Positions 8,196 to 16,759 of a stretch of 64,000 bases of DNA are shown one piece after another. Under the pieces are notes generated by a model. That model did no database searches. It was not told the DNA's origin and was given only the letters and a program-made list of their open reading frames with translations. The position numbers and the translations under genes were made by a program. The number at the start of each line of letters is the position of its first letter. The stretch's first letter is position 1. The stretch is from Streptomyces sp. NRRL S-37 (GTDB lineage: Bacteria; Actinomycetota; Actinomycetes; Streptomycetales; Streptomycetaceae), in the NCBI RefSeq assembly GCF_000721605.1, contig NZ_JOIZ01000005.1:434001-498000 (forward strand), written 5' to 3'.

Positions 8196-11100
8196 TCAGA
8201 GCTGGGCCGGCTTCGGCTCCTTCGAAGGCTCCGTCCGCGCGGACGCGTCCTTCTTCGCCGCCCGCTTCTTCGCGCGCCGCTCCTTGCGGAGCTCCAGCAT
8301 CGTGTAGAGCGTCGGGACCAGCAGCAGGGTGAGCAGGGTCGACGTGATCAGGCCGCCGATCACCACGACCGCCAGCGGCTGGGCGATGAAGCCGCCCTCG
8401 CCGGTGACGCCCAGTGCCATCGGGAGCAGGGCGAAGATGGTCGCCAGGGCCGTCATCAGGATCGGCCGCAGACGGTGGCGGCCACCCTCCAGCACGGCCT
8501 CGACGACGCCGTAGCCCTGCTTGCGGTACTGGTTGATCAGGTCGATCAGCACGATCGCGTTGGTGACCACGATGCCGATCAGCATCAGCATGCCGATCAT
8601 CGCCGGGACACCCATCGGGGTGCCGGTGACCAGCAGCAGGCCGATGGCGCCGGTCGCCGCGAACGGGATGGACACCAGCAGGATCAGCGGCTGGGCGAGC
8701 GACCGGAAGGTGCCGACCAGCAGCATGAAGACGATCGCGATCGCGGCCAGCATCGCCAGGCCCAGGTTGAGGAACGCCTCGTCCTGGTCCTCGGTCACGC
8801 CGCCGATCTCCGCCGTCGCGCCCGTGGGCAGCGTCAGCTCGTCGATCTTCTTCTGGAGGTCCACGCCCACCGCGCCGGTGTTGTCACCGGTCGGCTTCGC
8901 GGTGACGGTGGCCGAGCGCTGACCGTCGATCCGGGTCATGGAGACGGGGCCGTCCACCACCTCGACGGTGGCGACGTCACCCAGCTTCACCGCGCCCAGG
9001 CGCAGGTTCCTCAGCTCGGCCACGGTGGTGGCCGGCTTCGCCGAACGGATGACGATGTCACGCTCGGTGTCGTCCAGGACCGCCTTGGCGGCCGGGGTGC
9101 CCTTCACCGCCAGGGAGACGGCCGCGCCGAGGGTCTGGTCGTCGAACCCGGCCGCGGCGGCCTTGTCGTTGGCCTTCACCGAGACACGGGGCACGCTCTG
9201 CGCCAGGTCGCTGGTGACGTCCGTGACGTCGTCCAGGGAGGCGACCGCGTCCCGGACCTGGTCCGCCGCCTTGCGCAGCGCCTGCGCGTCGGCCGCCTTG
9301 ACGACGACGCTCAGGTCCTGGCTGCCGAAGCCGTCACCGGCCGCGATGGTGGTGGTGCCGATGCCGTCGAGCTTCTCCAGGCCCTTCTCGACGCTGTCCG
9401 TCACGTCCTCGGAGGACGCGTCGTCCTCCAGCATCACCTGGTACGTCGCCTGGTTGGTGTCCGTACCACCGCCGAAGGCCGCCATCCAGCCGGACGAACC
9501 GATGGTCACCTGGTAGTCCTTGACGCCCTCGGTGTCGCCGAGCAGCTTCTCGACCTTCGCCGCCCGGGCGTCGGTCGCGGCCAGGCTGGTGCCGGGCTCC
9601 AGCTCCTGCCGGACGGTGAGGACCTGCTGCTCGCCCGCGTCGAAGAAGTTGGTCTTCAGCAGCGGCGCCATGGCGAACGTGGCGATCAGGACGACGACCG
9701 CGATGGCCACGCTGGTCAGCCTGCGCCGGGTGGCGAAGCGCAGCACGGGGACGTAGAAGCGCTGGAGGCGGCTCTTCGCCTCCTTCTCCTCCGCGATCCT
9801 GCGCGCCTCCTCGGCGTCCTCCGGGGTGCCCTTCGGGGCCCGCAGGAACCAGTACGACAGGACGGGCACGACCGTCAGCGACACCAGCAGGGACGCGAGC
9901 AGCGCCGCCGTGACGGTGAGGCTGAAGGAGCCGAACAGCTCGCCCACCATGCCGCCGACCAGGCCGATCGGCAGGAACACGGCGACCGTGGTGAGCGTCG
10001 ACGACGTCACCGCGCCGGCCACCTCACGCACCGCGTTCATGATCGCGGACTGGCGCTCCTCGCCGTAGCCGAGGTGCCGCTTGATGTTCTCCAGGACGAC
10101 GATGGAGTCGTCCACGACCCGGCCGATGGCGATGGTCAGCGCGCCCAGCGTCAGCATGTTCAGCGACAGGTCGCGCGTCCACAGCACGATCAGGGCGAGC
10201 ACCACGGACAGCGGGATGGAGACCGCCGTGACGAGGGTCGAGCGGACCGACGCCAGGAAGACCAGGATCACCAGGACGGCGAAGAGCAGACCGAGCGCGC
10301 CCTCGGTGGTGAGGCCGTCGATGGCCTTGGAGACCGCCGGGCCCTGGTCGCTGACGACGGTGAGGGTGGCCCCGTCACCGAGGTCCTCGCGCAGGCCGGG
10401 CAGCTTCTCCTCGACGGCCTCCGAGATGGCGACCGCGCTGCCGTCGTGGTCCATGGTCGCCATCACGGCGAGGCTGGGCTTGCCGTTGGTGCGGGTGAGG
10501 GAGTCGGCCTTGGCCTCCTCCTCCTTCACCGTGGCGACGTCCCCGAGACGGACCGGCTTGCCCTTGCCGGGCTCGGCGGCGACCCTCAGGTCCTCGATCT
10601 GCTGCAGCGAGGTGAAGCCGCCGCCGACCTGGACGGTGCGGTTGGCGCCGTCCTCGTCGAAGGAGCCGGCCGGGACGGTCGCGCCGCCGGCCTGGAGGGC
10701 CGTCGACAGCGACTGCGCGGTGAGACCGGCCTTCGCCAGCTTCGCGTCGTCGGGGGTGACGGTGACCTGGACGTCGCGCACGCCGTCCACGGTGACCTGG
10801 CCGACGCCGTCGATGCCCTCCAGCGCGGGCACCACGGTCCGGTCGAGCCGGTCGGCGAGCGCCTGCTGGTCCTGGCCGGAGGTGACGGCGAGGACGACGG
10901 TCGGGATGTCGTCGGTGGAACCGGCGACGACCTGCGGGTCGACGTCGTCCGGGAGGCGGGCGCCGGCCCGGTTGACGGCCTGCTGGACGTCGGCGACGAG
11001 CTGCTGGGTGTCGTTGCCGTAGTCGAAGGACGCCATGATCACGGCGTTGCCCTCGCTCGCCGTCGAGGTGACGCCGGAGATGCCGTCGACGGCTTCCAGG

Positions 11101-11312
11101 CTGTCCTCGATGGGTTCGACGACCTGCTTCTCGACCACGTCCGGGGAGGCGCCCTGGTACGGGGCGATCACGGACACCATGGGCAGTTCGATGGTCGGCA
11201 GCAGCTGCTGTTTGAGCTGGGGTATCGCGATCGCCCCGAAGACGAGCGCGATGATCGACATCAGTCCGATCAGCGCCCGTTGCGCGAGGCTGAATCTGGA
11301 CAGCCAGGACAT
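8196..11312 (-). CDS. RND-family efflux transporter (AcrB-type permease)
   Basis: 1038 residues starting at ATG 11312 (MSWLSRFSLAQRALIGL). The length and order of segments match the HAE/AcrB superfamily: one helix at the N-terminus, a large periplasmic-type porter domain, helices about 330-520 with the proton-relay region containing RVVDDSIVVLENI, a second helix at about 555, a second porter domain and helices about 850-1010. The closest well-known layout is that of Gram-positive SwrC-type exporters. No membrane-fusion or outer-membrane partner is present, as expected for a monoderm. The Lys/Arg/Ala-rich C-terminal tail is cytoplasmic. The next genes upstream on the same strand are a response regulator and its kinase, with 164 bp between, so this is the probable target of that system. 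Substrate is unknown. Confidence 0.9.
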   Translation of the reverse strand: MSWLSRFSLAQRALIGLMSIIALVFGAIAIPQLKQQLLPTIELPMVSVIAPYQGASPDVVEKQVVEPIEDSLEAVDGISGVTSTASEGNAVIMASFDYGNDTQQLVADVQQAVNRAGARLPDDVDPQVVAGSTDDIPTVVLAVTSGQDQQALADRLDRTVVPALEGIDGVGQVTVDGVRDVQVTVTPDDAKLAKAGLTAQSLSTALQAGGATVPAGSFDEDGANRTVQVGGGFTSLQQIEDLRVAAEPGKGKPVRLGDVATVKEEEAKADSLTRTNGKPSLAVMATMDHDGSAVAISEAVEEKLPGLREDLGDGATLTVVSDQGPAVSKAIDGLTTEGALGLLFAVLVILVFLASVRSTLVTAVSIPLSVVLALIVLWTRDLSLNMLTLGALTIAIGRVVDDSIVVLENIKRHLGYGEERQSAIMNAVREVAGAVTSSTLTTVAVFLPIGLVGGMVGELFGSFSLTVTAALLASLLVSLTVVPVLSYWFLRAPKGTPEDAEEARRIAEEKEAKSRLQRFYVPVLRFATRRRLTSVAIAVVVLIATFAMAPLLKTNFFDAGEQQVLTVRQELEPGTSLAATDARAAKVEKLLGDTEGVKDYQVTIGSSGWMAAFGGGTDTNQATYQVMLEDDASSEDVTDSVEKGLEKLDGIGTTTIAAGDGFGSQDLSVVVKAADAQALRKAADQVRDAVASLDDVTDVTSDLAQSVPRVSVKANDKAAAAGFDDQTLGAAVSLAVKGTPAAKAVLDDTERDIVIRSAKPATTVAELRNLRLGAVKLGDVATVEVVDGPVSMTRIDGQRSATVTAKPTGDNTGAVGVDLQKKIDELTLPTGATAEIGGVTEDQDEAFLNLGLAMLAAIAIVFMLLVGTFRSLAQPLILLVSIPFAATGAIGLLLVTGTPMGVPAMIGMLMLIGIVVTNAIVLIDLINQYRKQGYGVVEAVLEGGRHRLRPILMTALATIFALLPMALGVTGEGGFIAQPLAVVVIGGLITSTLLTLLLVPTLYTMLELRKERRAKKRAAKKDASARTEPSKEPKPAQL

Positions 11313-11476
11313 GGTCAGGGTCTCTTTTCCGTGGAGCGGCAGAAGTCCGGCAAGCGGGCGCGCGCACAAGTGAGCGCCCGCTCTACACCTTGAGCCATCG
11401 ACGGGGGCCGATCCGTAGCCCCGAGGTCCCATCCCTTATGCGGCGCATACTCCCGCCGCAGTACGTCCCGCGGAGC

Positions 11477-12190
11477 TCACTCCACCCTTGGGCGGACCAG
11501 CCCCGACTCGTAGGCGGTGACCACCAGCTGGGCCCGGTCGCGGGCGCCCAGCTTGGCCATGGCCCGGTTGACGTGGGTCTTCACGGTGAGCGGGCTGACC
11601 TCCAGGCGTTCGGCGATCTCGTCGTTGGAGTGCCCGCCGGCGACCTGGACCAGCACCTCGCGCTCGCGCACCGTGAGCGACTCCAGCCGCTCGGCGCGGG
11701 CCGGGTCGTGGTCGGCCCCGGACGGGCCCTCCTGGGCGAGGAACCGGGCGATCAGGCCCTTGGTGGCCACCGGGGACAGCAGGGCCTCTCCCTGGGCGGC
11801 GATCCGGATGGCGTTCAGCATCTCCTCGGGCTCGGAGCCCTTGCCGAGGAAGCCGGAGGCGCCGGCCCGCAGCGACTGCACCACGTAGTCGTCGACCTCG
11901 AAGGTCGTCAGGATCACCACCCGGACCCCGGCGAGCTCCGGATCCGCGCTGATCATGCGGGTGGCGGCGAGTCCGTCGGTGCCGGGCATCCGGATGTCCA
12001 TGAGGACGACGTCGGCGCGCCGCTCCCGGGCCAGCCGGACCGCCTCCGCGCCGTCGGACGCCTCCCCCACCACCTCCATGTCCGGCTCGGAGTCGACGAG
12101 CACCCGGAAGGCGCTGCGCAGCAGTGCCTGGTCGTCGGCGAGCAGGACACGGATCGTCATACGGGCTCCAGCGGGGTGATCGGTGGTCAC
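11477..12190 (-). CDS. NarL-family response regulator
   Basis: 237 residues from a GTG at 12190 whose first base pairs form a GTGA overlap with the kinase stop; an ATG eleven codons in (12160, MTIRVLLADDQ) is the start typical of the family and is an equal candidate. The receiver domain has the acidic pair DD near the start, the phosphoacceptor Asp in VVLMDIRMPG and the conserved Thr/Lys (LTTFE, LGKGSEPEE). The C-terminal LuxR helix-turn-helix reads LTVREREVLVQVAGGHSNDE. It should be phosphorylated by the kinase encoded just upstream and is likely to control the RND exporter downstream. Confidence 0.92.
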   Translation of the reverse strand: MTTDHPAGARMTIRVLLADDQALLRSAFRVLVDSEPDMEVVGEASDGAEAVRLARERRADVVLMDIRMPGTDGLAATRMISADPELAGVRVVILTTFEVDDYVVQSLRAGASGFLGKGSEPEEMLNAIRIAAQGEALLSPVATKGLIARFLAQEGPSGADHDPARAERLESLTVREREVLVQVAGGHSNDEIAERLEVSPLTVKTHVNRAMAKLGARDRAQLVVTAYESGLVRPRVE

Positions 12191-13410
12191 GGGCCGCTGT
12201 CCTGAGCGGCGGAGGTACGGGTCTTGACGGGCAGGATCGCATGGACGCGGAAACCGCCGCCGTAGCGGGGGCCGGTGGTGAGGGTGCCGCGCAGCGCGGT
12301 GACGCGTTCACGCATGCCGAGCAGTCCGTGTCCGCCGCCGGGGGTGTGGTCCTGGTCCTCGCCGGTGCCGTCGTCGAGGACGGTGATCTCGATGTGGGGT
12401 CCGACGCGGACGACGCTGACCTCGGCCCGCGCGTCGGGGCCGGCGTGCTTGCGCACGTTGGTCAGGGCCTCCTGGATGATCCTGTACGCGGCCAGGTCGA
12501 CGGCGGCGGGCAGGTCGGCGCCCTCGTCGCCGCGGGCCACCTCGACGCGCAGTCCGGCGCTGCGGAAGGTGCCGGCGAGTTCGTCGAGGCGGTCCAGTCC
12601 CGGCGCGGGTTCGGTGGGGGCCTCCGGGTCGCCGGACTGGCGCAGCAGGCCGACGGTGGCCCGCAGCTCGCCGAGCGCGGAGCGGCTGGCCTCACGGACG
12701 TGGGCGAGGGCCTCCTTGGCCTGGTCGGGCCGCTTGTCCATGACGTGGGCGGCGACCCCGGCCTGGACGTTGACCAGGGCGATGTGGTGGGCGACCACGT
12801 CGTGCAGATCGCGGGCGATGCGCAGGCGCTCCTCGGCGACGCGGCGGCGGGCCTCCTCCTCGCGGGTGCGCTCGGCCCTCTCGGCGCGCTCCCGGATGGC
12901 CTGGACGAAGGCGCGGCGGCTGCGGACGGCGTCCCCGGCGGTGGCGCCGATACCGGTCCAGGCGAAGATCGCCAGATTCTCCTGGGCGTACCAGGGCAGG
13001 GGGCCGGCCGCCATCGCGGCACCGGTGAGGACGGTCATGGTGAGCAGGCCGATCCGCCAGGTGGTGGGGCGGTCGGTGGTGGAGGCGACGGTGTAGAGCG
13101 CGATCACGGCGCACATGGCGACGGGGGCGCGGGGGTCGCCGGTGACGGACTCCGCGACGGAGAGACAGCCGGTGAGGGCGAGGACGGTGCGGGGGGCGCG
13201 GCGGCGGAAGACGACCGCGGCGGCGCCGAGGGTCATGAGGACGAGGCTGAGCGGGTCGGGGGTGCGCAGGGCCCATTTGACGCCCTCGGGGCCGTGGGGG
13301 TCGACGAAGGAGCCGGCGACCATGCAGAGGAGGACGCCCGCGGCGAGGGCTGCGTCCAGTGCGAAGGGGTGTGCCTGTGCTCGGCACCGGGCGCGGGTCA
13401 GGGTGCTCAC
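12187..13410 (-). CDS. NarL-type sensor histidine kinase
   Basis: 407 residues from GTG. Four to five membrane helices fill residues 15-150, with almost no extracytoplasmic domain, so it probably senses something within or at the membrane. The HisKA_3 phosphoacceptor is in RIARDLHDVVAHHIALVNVQ near residue 208. The ATPase domain ends with the G-boxes DDGTGEDQD and GGGHGLLGMRERV. It overlaps the regulator gene by four bases, so the pair is coupled. Known relatives are intramembrane-sensing kinases paired with exporters; here the exporter is of the RND type. Confidence 0.92.
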   Translation of the reverse strand: MSTLTRARCRAQAHPFALDAALAAGVLLCMVAGSFVDPHGPEGVKWALRTPDPLSLVLMTLGAAAVVFRRRAPRTVLALTGCLSVAESVTGDPRAPVAMCAVIALYTVASTTDRPTTWRIGLLTMTVLTGAAMAAGPLPWYAQENLAIFAWTGIGATAGDAVRSRRAFVQAIRERAERAERTREEEARRRVAEERLRIARDLHDVVAHHIALVNVQAGVAAHVMDKRPDQAKEALAHVREASRSALGELRATVGLLRQSGDPEAPTEPAPGLDRLDELAGTFRSAGLRVEVARGDEGADLPAAVDLAAYRIIQEALTNVRKHAGPDARAEVSVVRVGPHIEITVLDDGTGEDQDHTPGGGHGLLGMRERVTALRGTLTTGPRYGGGFRVHAILPVKTRTSAAQDSGP

Positions 13411-13567
13411 GGCTGTTCACGGTAGCCGGGGCCGGGGGCCGGGTGGAGGGTGACCGGGGTGCTCCGGGCCGGGTGGTGACCGGGGGGCTCCGGGCCGGGT
13501 GGGGTTGCGCGGCCCGGCGTTTGCGGGGTACCGCCGCGCCCACCCGTGCCGCCCTGCGGCACGATTG

Positions 13568-13650
13568 CCCGCGGTTACGTGAGGCGGGTGCCCGCGGTTG
13601 CGTGAGGCGGGTGGCCGCGGTTGCGTGAGGCGGGCGGCCGCGGTTATGTC
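13568..13650 (+). repeat. 23-bp tandem repeat downstream of pspAA
   Basis: Three full units and a partial fourth of CCCGCGGTTACGTGAGGCGG plus three more bases start at 13568, 13591, 13614 and 13637. The last unit contains the stop codon of pspAA (13644-13646, minus strand). Two bases drift between units. Between this block and the kinase start lies a second, less regular duplication (13450-13505, CTCCGGGCCGGGTGG twice). Confidence 0.75.
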
Positions 13651-13928
13651 GTGCCCGGGATCAGTCCGTCGTCGCTCAGGAGGTCCTGGACCTCCTCGAG
13701 CGTCGCGTCGGGGGACGGGAGGATCAGGTCGGAGGGTTGCAGGGAGTCGTCCGGCAGCGGCTCGCCGAGTTCGCGGACCTTGGCCAGCAGCGCCTTCAAG
13801 GTGGCGCGGAAGCCCGGACCGTCGCCGTTCTCCATCTCGGCGAGCAGTTCCTCGTCCAGCTTGTCCAGCTCGGCGAGCCGGCCATCGGCCAGCGTCACCT
13901 GGCCCTCCCCCATGATCCGTACGATCAT
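13644..13928 (-). CDS. pspAA: PspA-associated protein PspAA
   Basis: 94 residues from ATG. The N-terminus MIVRIMGEGQ and the following short beta-rich and helical segments match the PspAA family, which is found downstream of pspA in actinobacteria. The protein is acidic, has no membrane segment, and is thought to work with PspA in envelope stress, although its mechanism is not settled. It starts 20 bp after the pspA stop, so it shares the transcript. A tandem repeat overlaps its stop codon. Confidence 0.85.
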   Translation of the reverse strand: MIVRIMGEGQVTLADGRLAELDKLDEELLAEMENGDGPGFRATLKALLAKVRELGEPLPDDSLQPSDLILPSPDATLEEVQDLLSDDGLIPGTT

Positions 13929-13948
13929 GTCGCCCTCCTCGGCGTGGG

Positions 13949-14746
13949 CTACTGCTTGTCGAAGCGTGGAGTGTCCTGCGGCTGCTGCTGGGACTGCTGC
14001 TGACCGTTTCCGCCTTCGATGGCCTGCTGCCCACCCGTGGGACCGCCGGCCAGCTCGGCCTTCATGCGCTGCAGCTCCAGCTCTACATCCGTACCACCGG
14101 AGAGCCGGTCCAGCTCGGCCTGGATGTCGTCCTTGTGCATGCCGGACTGGTCGTCGAGGGCGCCGGAGGCGAGCAGTTCGTCGATCGCGCCGGCCCGCGC
14201 CTGGAGCTGGGCGGTCTTGTCCTCGGCCCGCTGGATCGCCATGCCGACGTCGCCCATCTCCTCGGAGATGCCGGAGAAGGCCTCACCGATCCGGGTCTGC
14301 GCCTGGGCGGCGGTGTACGTGGCCTTGATGGTCTCCTTCTTGGTGCGGAAGGCGTCCACCTTGGCCTGGAGGCGCTGGGCCGCGAGGGTGAGCTTCTCCT
14401 CCTCGCCCTGGAGCGTGGCGTGCTGCGTCTCCAGGTCCGTCACCTGCTGCTGGAGCGCGGCGCGGCGGGAGAGGGCCTCACGGGCCAGGTCCTCGCGGCC
14501 GAGCGCGAGCGCCTTGCGGCCCTGGTCCTCCAGCTTGCCCGACTGGGACTGGAGCTGGTTGAGCTGGAGCTCCAGGCGCTTGCGCGAGGTGGCCACGTCG
14601 GCGACACCGCGGCGGACCTTCTGGAGCAGCTCCAGCTGCTTCTGGTACGAGTAATCGAGGGTCTCGCGCGGGTCCTCGGCCCGGTCAAGGGCCTTGTTCG
14701 CCTTCGCGCGGAAGATCATCCCCATACGCTTCATGACACCGCTCAT
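13949..14746 (-). CDS. pspA: PspA/IM30 (Vipp1) envelope-stress protein
   Basis: 265 residues starting at ATG 14746 (MSGVMKRMGMIFRAKANKAL). The amphipathic first helix and the long alpha-helical hairpin with the motif ALDRAEDPRETLDYSY are diagnostic. Residues 30-220 are predicted coiled coil, and the C-terminal tail after 225 is Gly/Gln-rich. PspA proteins coat damaged or stressed membrane from the inner face and keep its potential; some also restrain a transcription activator. First gene of the pspA-pspAA unit, divergent from the DUF3043 gene at 15070. The shared upstream region carries a duplicated 25-bp motif. Confidence 0.93.
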   Translation of the reverse strand: MSGVMKRMGMIFRAKANKALDRAEDPRETLDYSYQKQLELLQKVRRGVADVATSRKRLELQLNQLQSQSGKLEDQGRKALALGREDLAREALSRRAALQQQVTDLETQHATLQGEEEKLTLAAQRLQAKVDAFRTKKETIKATYTAAQAQTRIGEAFSGISEEMGDVGMAIQRAEDKTAQLQARAGAIDELLASGALDDQSGMHKDDIQAELDRLSGGTDVELELQRMKAELAGGPTGGQQAIEGGNGQQQSQQQPQDTPRFDKQ

Positions 14747-14948
14747 GGGCTTCGCGCGCCCCCTTCTGACCGACTCCAACTCCAGCACCTGCGACAGAAC
14801 CCACAGTACGGGCCCCACATCCATTACCGCACTGTTCGGGGACGGATGCGCTCATCCCCAAGGACGACTGAGTACCCTCCCGATCCGGCGTAGGGAGTAG
14901 GTGGTCCCCGGGGGGGGGCGGCCCGCCGAACCGTCCGGAGGCCCGCAC

Positions 14949-14998
14949 AACGTCCCCCTCCGTCCTTTTGGAAACGTCCCCCTCTGTCCTTTTGAAGA
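14949..14998. promoter_or_regulatory. Duplicated ~25-bp motif between pspA and the DUF3043 gene
   Basis: ACGTCCCCCTCCGTCCTTTT and ACGTCCCCCTCTGTCCTTTT occur in tandem with a period of 25 bp, and a third ACGTCC follows. The pair sits about 70-120 bp upstream of the leaderless start at 15070 and about 200 bp upstream of pspA. The low-GC TTTT patches are unusual here. A binding site for an envelope-stress regulator is possible; nothing in the sequence names it. A run of nine G lies nearby at about 14909. Confidence 0.5.
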
Positions 14999-15069
14999 CG
15001 TCCGGTGTTGCCGGATCGTTCCCCATGGGGCTGGGGTCCAACCCCGGGCACCCCGTACCCTTGGGTTTT

Positions 15070-15669
15070 GTGTTCCGTAGCCGCGCCAAGGAAGAGAAGG
15101 CATCGGTCGCCGACAAGGCGACGGTGACCGACTCCAAGCAGACCCGTCACCCGGAGGCCCCGAAGGGCCGCCCCACGCCCAAGCGGAGCGTGGCCCAGTC
15201 GCAGCGTCGCAGCGTCGCCAACACGACGATGACGCGCAAGGAGGCCGCCAAGCGGCAGCGTGAGGAGCGCCGTGCCGCGATGGAGCGTCAGCGCCAGGCG
15301 CTGGCCAGCGGCGACGAGCGCTATCTGCCCGCCCGCGACAAGGGGCCGGTGCGCCGGTTCGCGCGTGACTTCGTGGACTCGCGGTTCAACATCGCGGAGT
15401 ACTTCCTGCCGATGGCCGTGATCATCCTGGTGCTGAGCATGATCCAGGTGCCGCAGCTGCAGAACGCCGCGCTGCTGCTGTGGCTCGTGGTGATCGTGAT
15501 GATCGTCCTCGACTCGGTCGTGACCGGGTTCCGGCTGAAGAAGCGGCTGGCGGAGCGCTTCCCCGACGACCGCCGGCGCGGCGCGGTGGCCTACGCGCTG
15601 ATGCGCACGCTCCAGATGCGCCGGCTGCGGCTGCCCAAGCCCCAGGTCAAGCGTGGGGAGCGGCCCTGA
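15070..15669 (+). CDS. DUF3043 membrane protein
   Basis: 199 residues from a GTG at 15070. A TACCCT -10 box at 15056-15061 is eight bases upstream, so the transcript is probably leaderless. The first 110 residues are hydrophilic and very basic, with coiled-coil character (RKEAAKRQREERRAAMERQR). Two membrane helices follow at about 115-133 and 138-158, then a basic tail (KKRLAERFPDDRRRG). This layout matches DUF3043, an actinobacterial family of unknown function commonly found near pspA. Its stop overlaps a possible CTG start of the next gene. Confidence 0.8.
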   Translation: MFRSRAKEEKASVADKATVTDSKQTRHPEAPKGRPTPKRSVAQSQRRSVANTTMTRKEAAKRQREERRAAMERQRQALASGDERYLPARDKGPVRRFARDFVDSRFNIAEYFLPMAVIILVLSMIQVPQLQNAALLLWLVVIVMIVLDSVVTGFRLKKRLAERFPDDRRRGAVAYALMRTLQMRRLRLPKPQVKRGERP

Positions 15670-16421
15670 GCGCCACGCCGTTCACGGATGACGCGGTCCC
15701 GGGCCCGCCGAGCGAGCTCGGCGGGCTGCGCGATGTCGTCCGGGAGGAGCTGGTGGCCCGCCAGCTGGAGGAGCAGATAGTCGGGCGCTTCCCGGTGGGG
15801 CGGCGTCTGCGGGTGCTGGACGTGGGCATGGGCCGAGGGACGCAGGCGCTGCGGCTGGCCCGGGCCGGTCACCAGGTGACCGGTGTCGAGCAGGACGCGA
15901 CGATGATCGCCGCCGCGCGGGAGGCGTTCGCCGGGGAGCCGGAGGGCATCCGGGAACGCATGCGGATCATCGAGGGGCACGCCGGGGACACCGGTGTGCA
16001 CTTCCTGCCGGGGAGCTTCGACGTCGTGCTGTGTCATGGCGTGCTCATGGACGCCGAGGAGCCGGACGCGCTGCTGGCGGGGATGGCACGGATGCTCGCG
16101 CCCGGGGGCCTGCTGTCCCTGCTGGTGCGCAACGGGGACGCGCCGGCGATGCGGCCCGGCCTGTCCGGCGACTGGGCCGGGGCGCTGGCGGCTTTCGGCA
16201 CGACGGCGTACGGGCTGAAGAGGCTGACGTCGACGCTCGCCGGGATCGGGGCGCCGCTGCACACCTGGTACGGCGTACGGATCTTCACGGACACGGCGCC
16301 GGACGACGCGGCGGTCCCGGACGACCTGGACGCCCTGCTCACCCTCGAGGACCGGGCCGGCCGCACGGACCCGTACCGCGGGGTGGCGGGACTGCTGCAC
16401 CTGTGCGGGGTCCGGGGCTGA
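15666..16421 (+). CDS. Class I SAM-dependent methyltransferase, probably CTG-initiated
   Basis: 251 residues if it begins at the CTG of the CTGA overlap with the previous stop. GGGGAG lies seven bases upstream and no ATG, GTG or TTG is available before the first conserved block; the first in-frame GTG (LVARQLEEQ) would cut off part of the fold. The Rossmann motif I is VLDVGMGRGTQALRLARAG, motif II ends GVEQDATMIA, and post-motif I contains FDVVLCHGVLMDAEEP. Related proteins include the CmoB/SmtA-like group, but the substrate is not predictable. The codon pattern matches its neighbours. Co-transcription with the DUF3043 gene is likely. Confidence 0.82.
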   Translation: MSATPFTDDAVPGPPSELGGLRDVVREELVARQLEEQIVGRFPVGRRLRVLDVGMGRGTQALRLARAGHQVTGVEQDATMIAAAREAFAGEPEGIRERMRIIEGHAGDTGVHFLPGSFDVVLCHGVLMDAEEPDALLAGMARMLAPGGLLSLLVRNGDAPAMRPGLSGDWAGALAAFGTTAYGLKRLTSTLAGIGAPLHTWYGVRIFTDTAPDDAAVPDDLDALLTLEDRAGRTDPYRGVAGLLHLCGVRG

Positions 16422-16479
16422 GACCTCGGCCCCGGACGACTGAGGAGCCGGGGTGACACGGGCAGGGGCCTGCCCCTTT

Positions 16480-16650
16480 TCCCGCCCCCGCCGCTCCTTC
16501 CCTCTCCCGCTCTCGGCTTCCCCCATGAGCCGGGGGCTCCATGAGCGGGAGGTACCCCCATCGTCCCTGGGGGCCGCGGCCTGGACCCTCTTCGCGCCCA
16601 CGCGGCAAAGCCGCATGTCGGCACAGCCCCTCGTCCCTTTCAGGGGTCGA
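16480..16650 (+). repeat. Dispersed terminator-like repeat, copy 1
   Basis: Starts CCCGCCCCCGCCGCTCCTTC and continues through a CTCTCGGCTTC...GAGCGGGAGGTAC dyad, CCCATCGTCCCTGGGGGC and TTCGCGCCCACGCGGC. The same ordered blocks occur at 33132-33250 and 37287-37402. It lies about 60 bp after the methyltransferase stop. A short GGCAGGGGCCTGCCCC hairpin at 16461-16476 precedes it and could end the transcript. Confidence 0.7.
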
Positions 16651-16759
16651 CGCGGTCCTCAGCGGACGAGCCGGACCGGCCGCGTGTGGACACCGGCCGT
16701 GCCCGTGTTGTCAGTGGCGGCCCATAAGGTGCGTCCGACATCTCGAAGGGAGAAGCACC

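Noticed and set aside
7353..11393. A 1346-codon plus-strand frame opposite the RND exporter
   Set aside because: It starts inside nadA and runs antisense to an AcrB-type gene; composition (Asp/Gln/Arg/His-rich) is typical of a mirror frame in GC-rich DNA.
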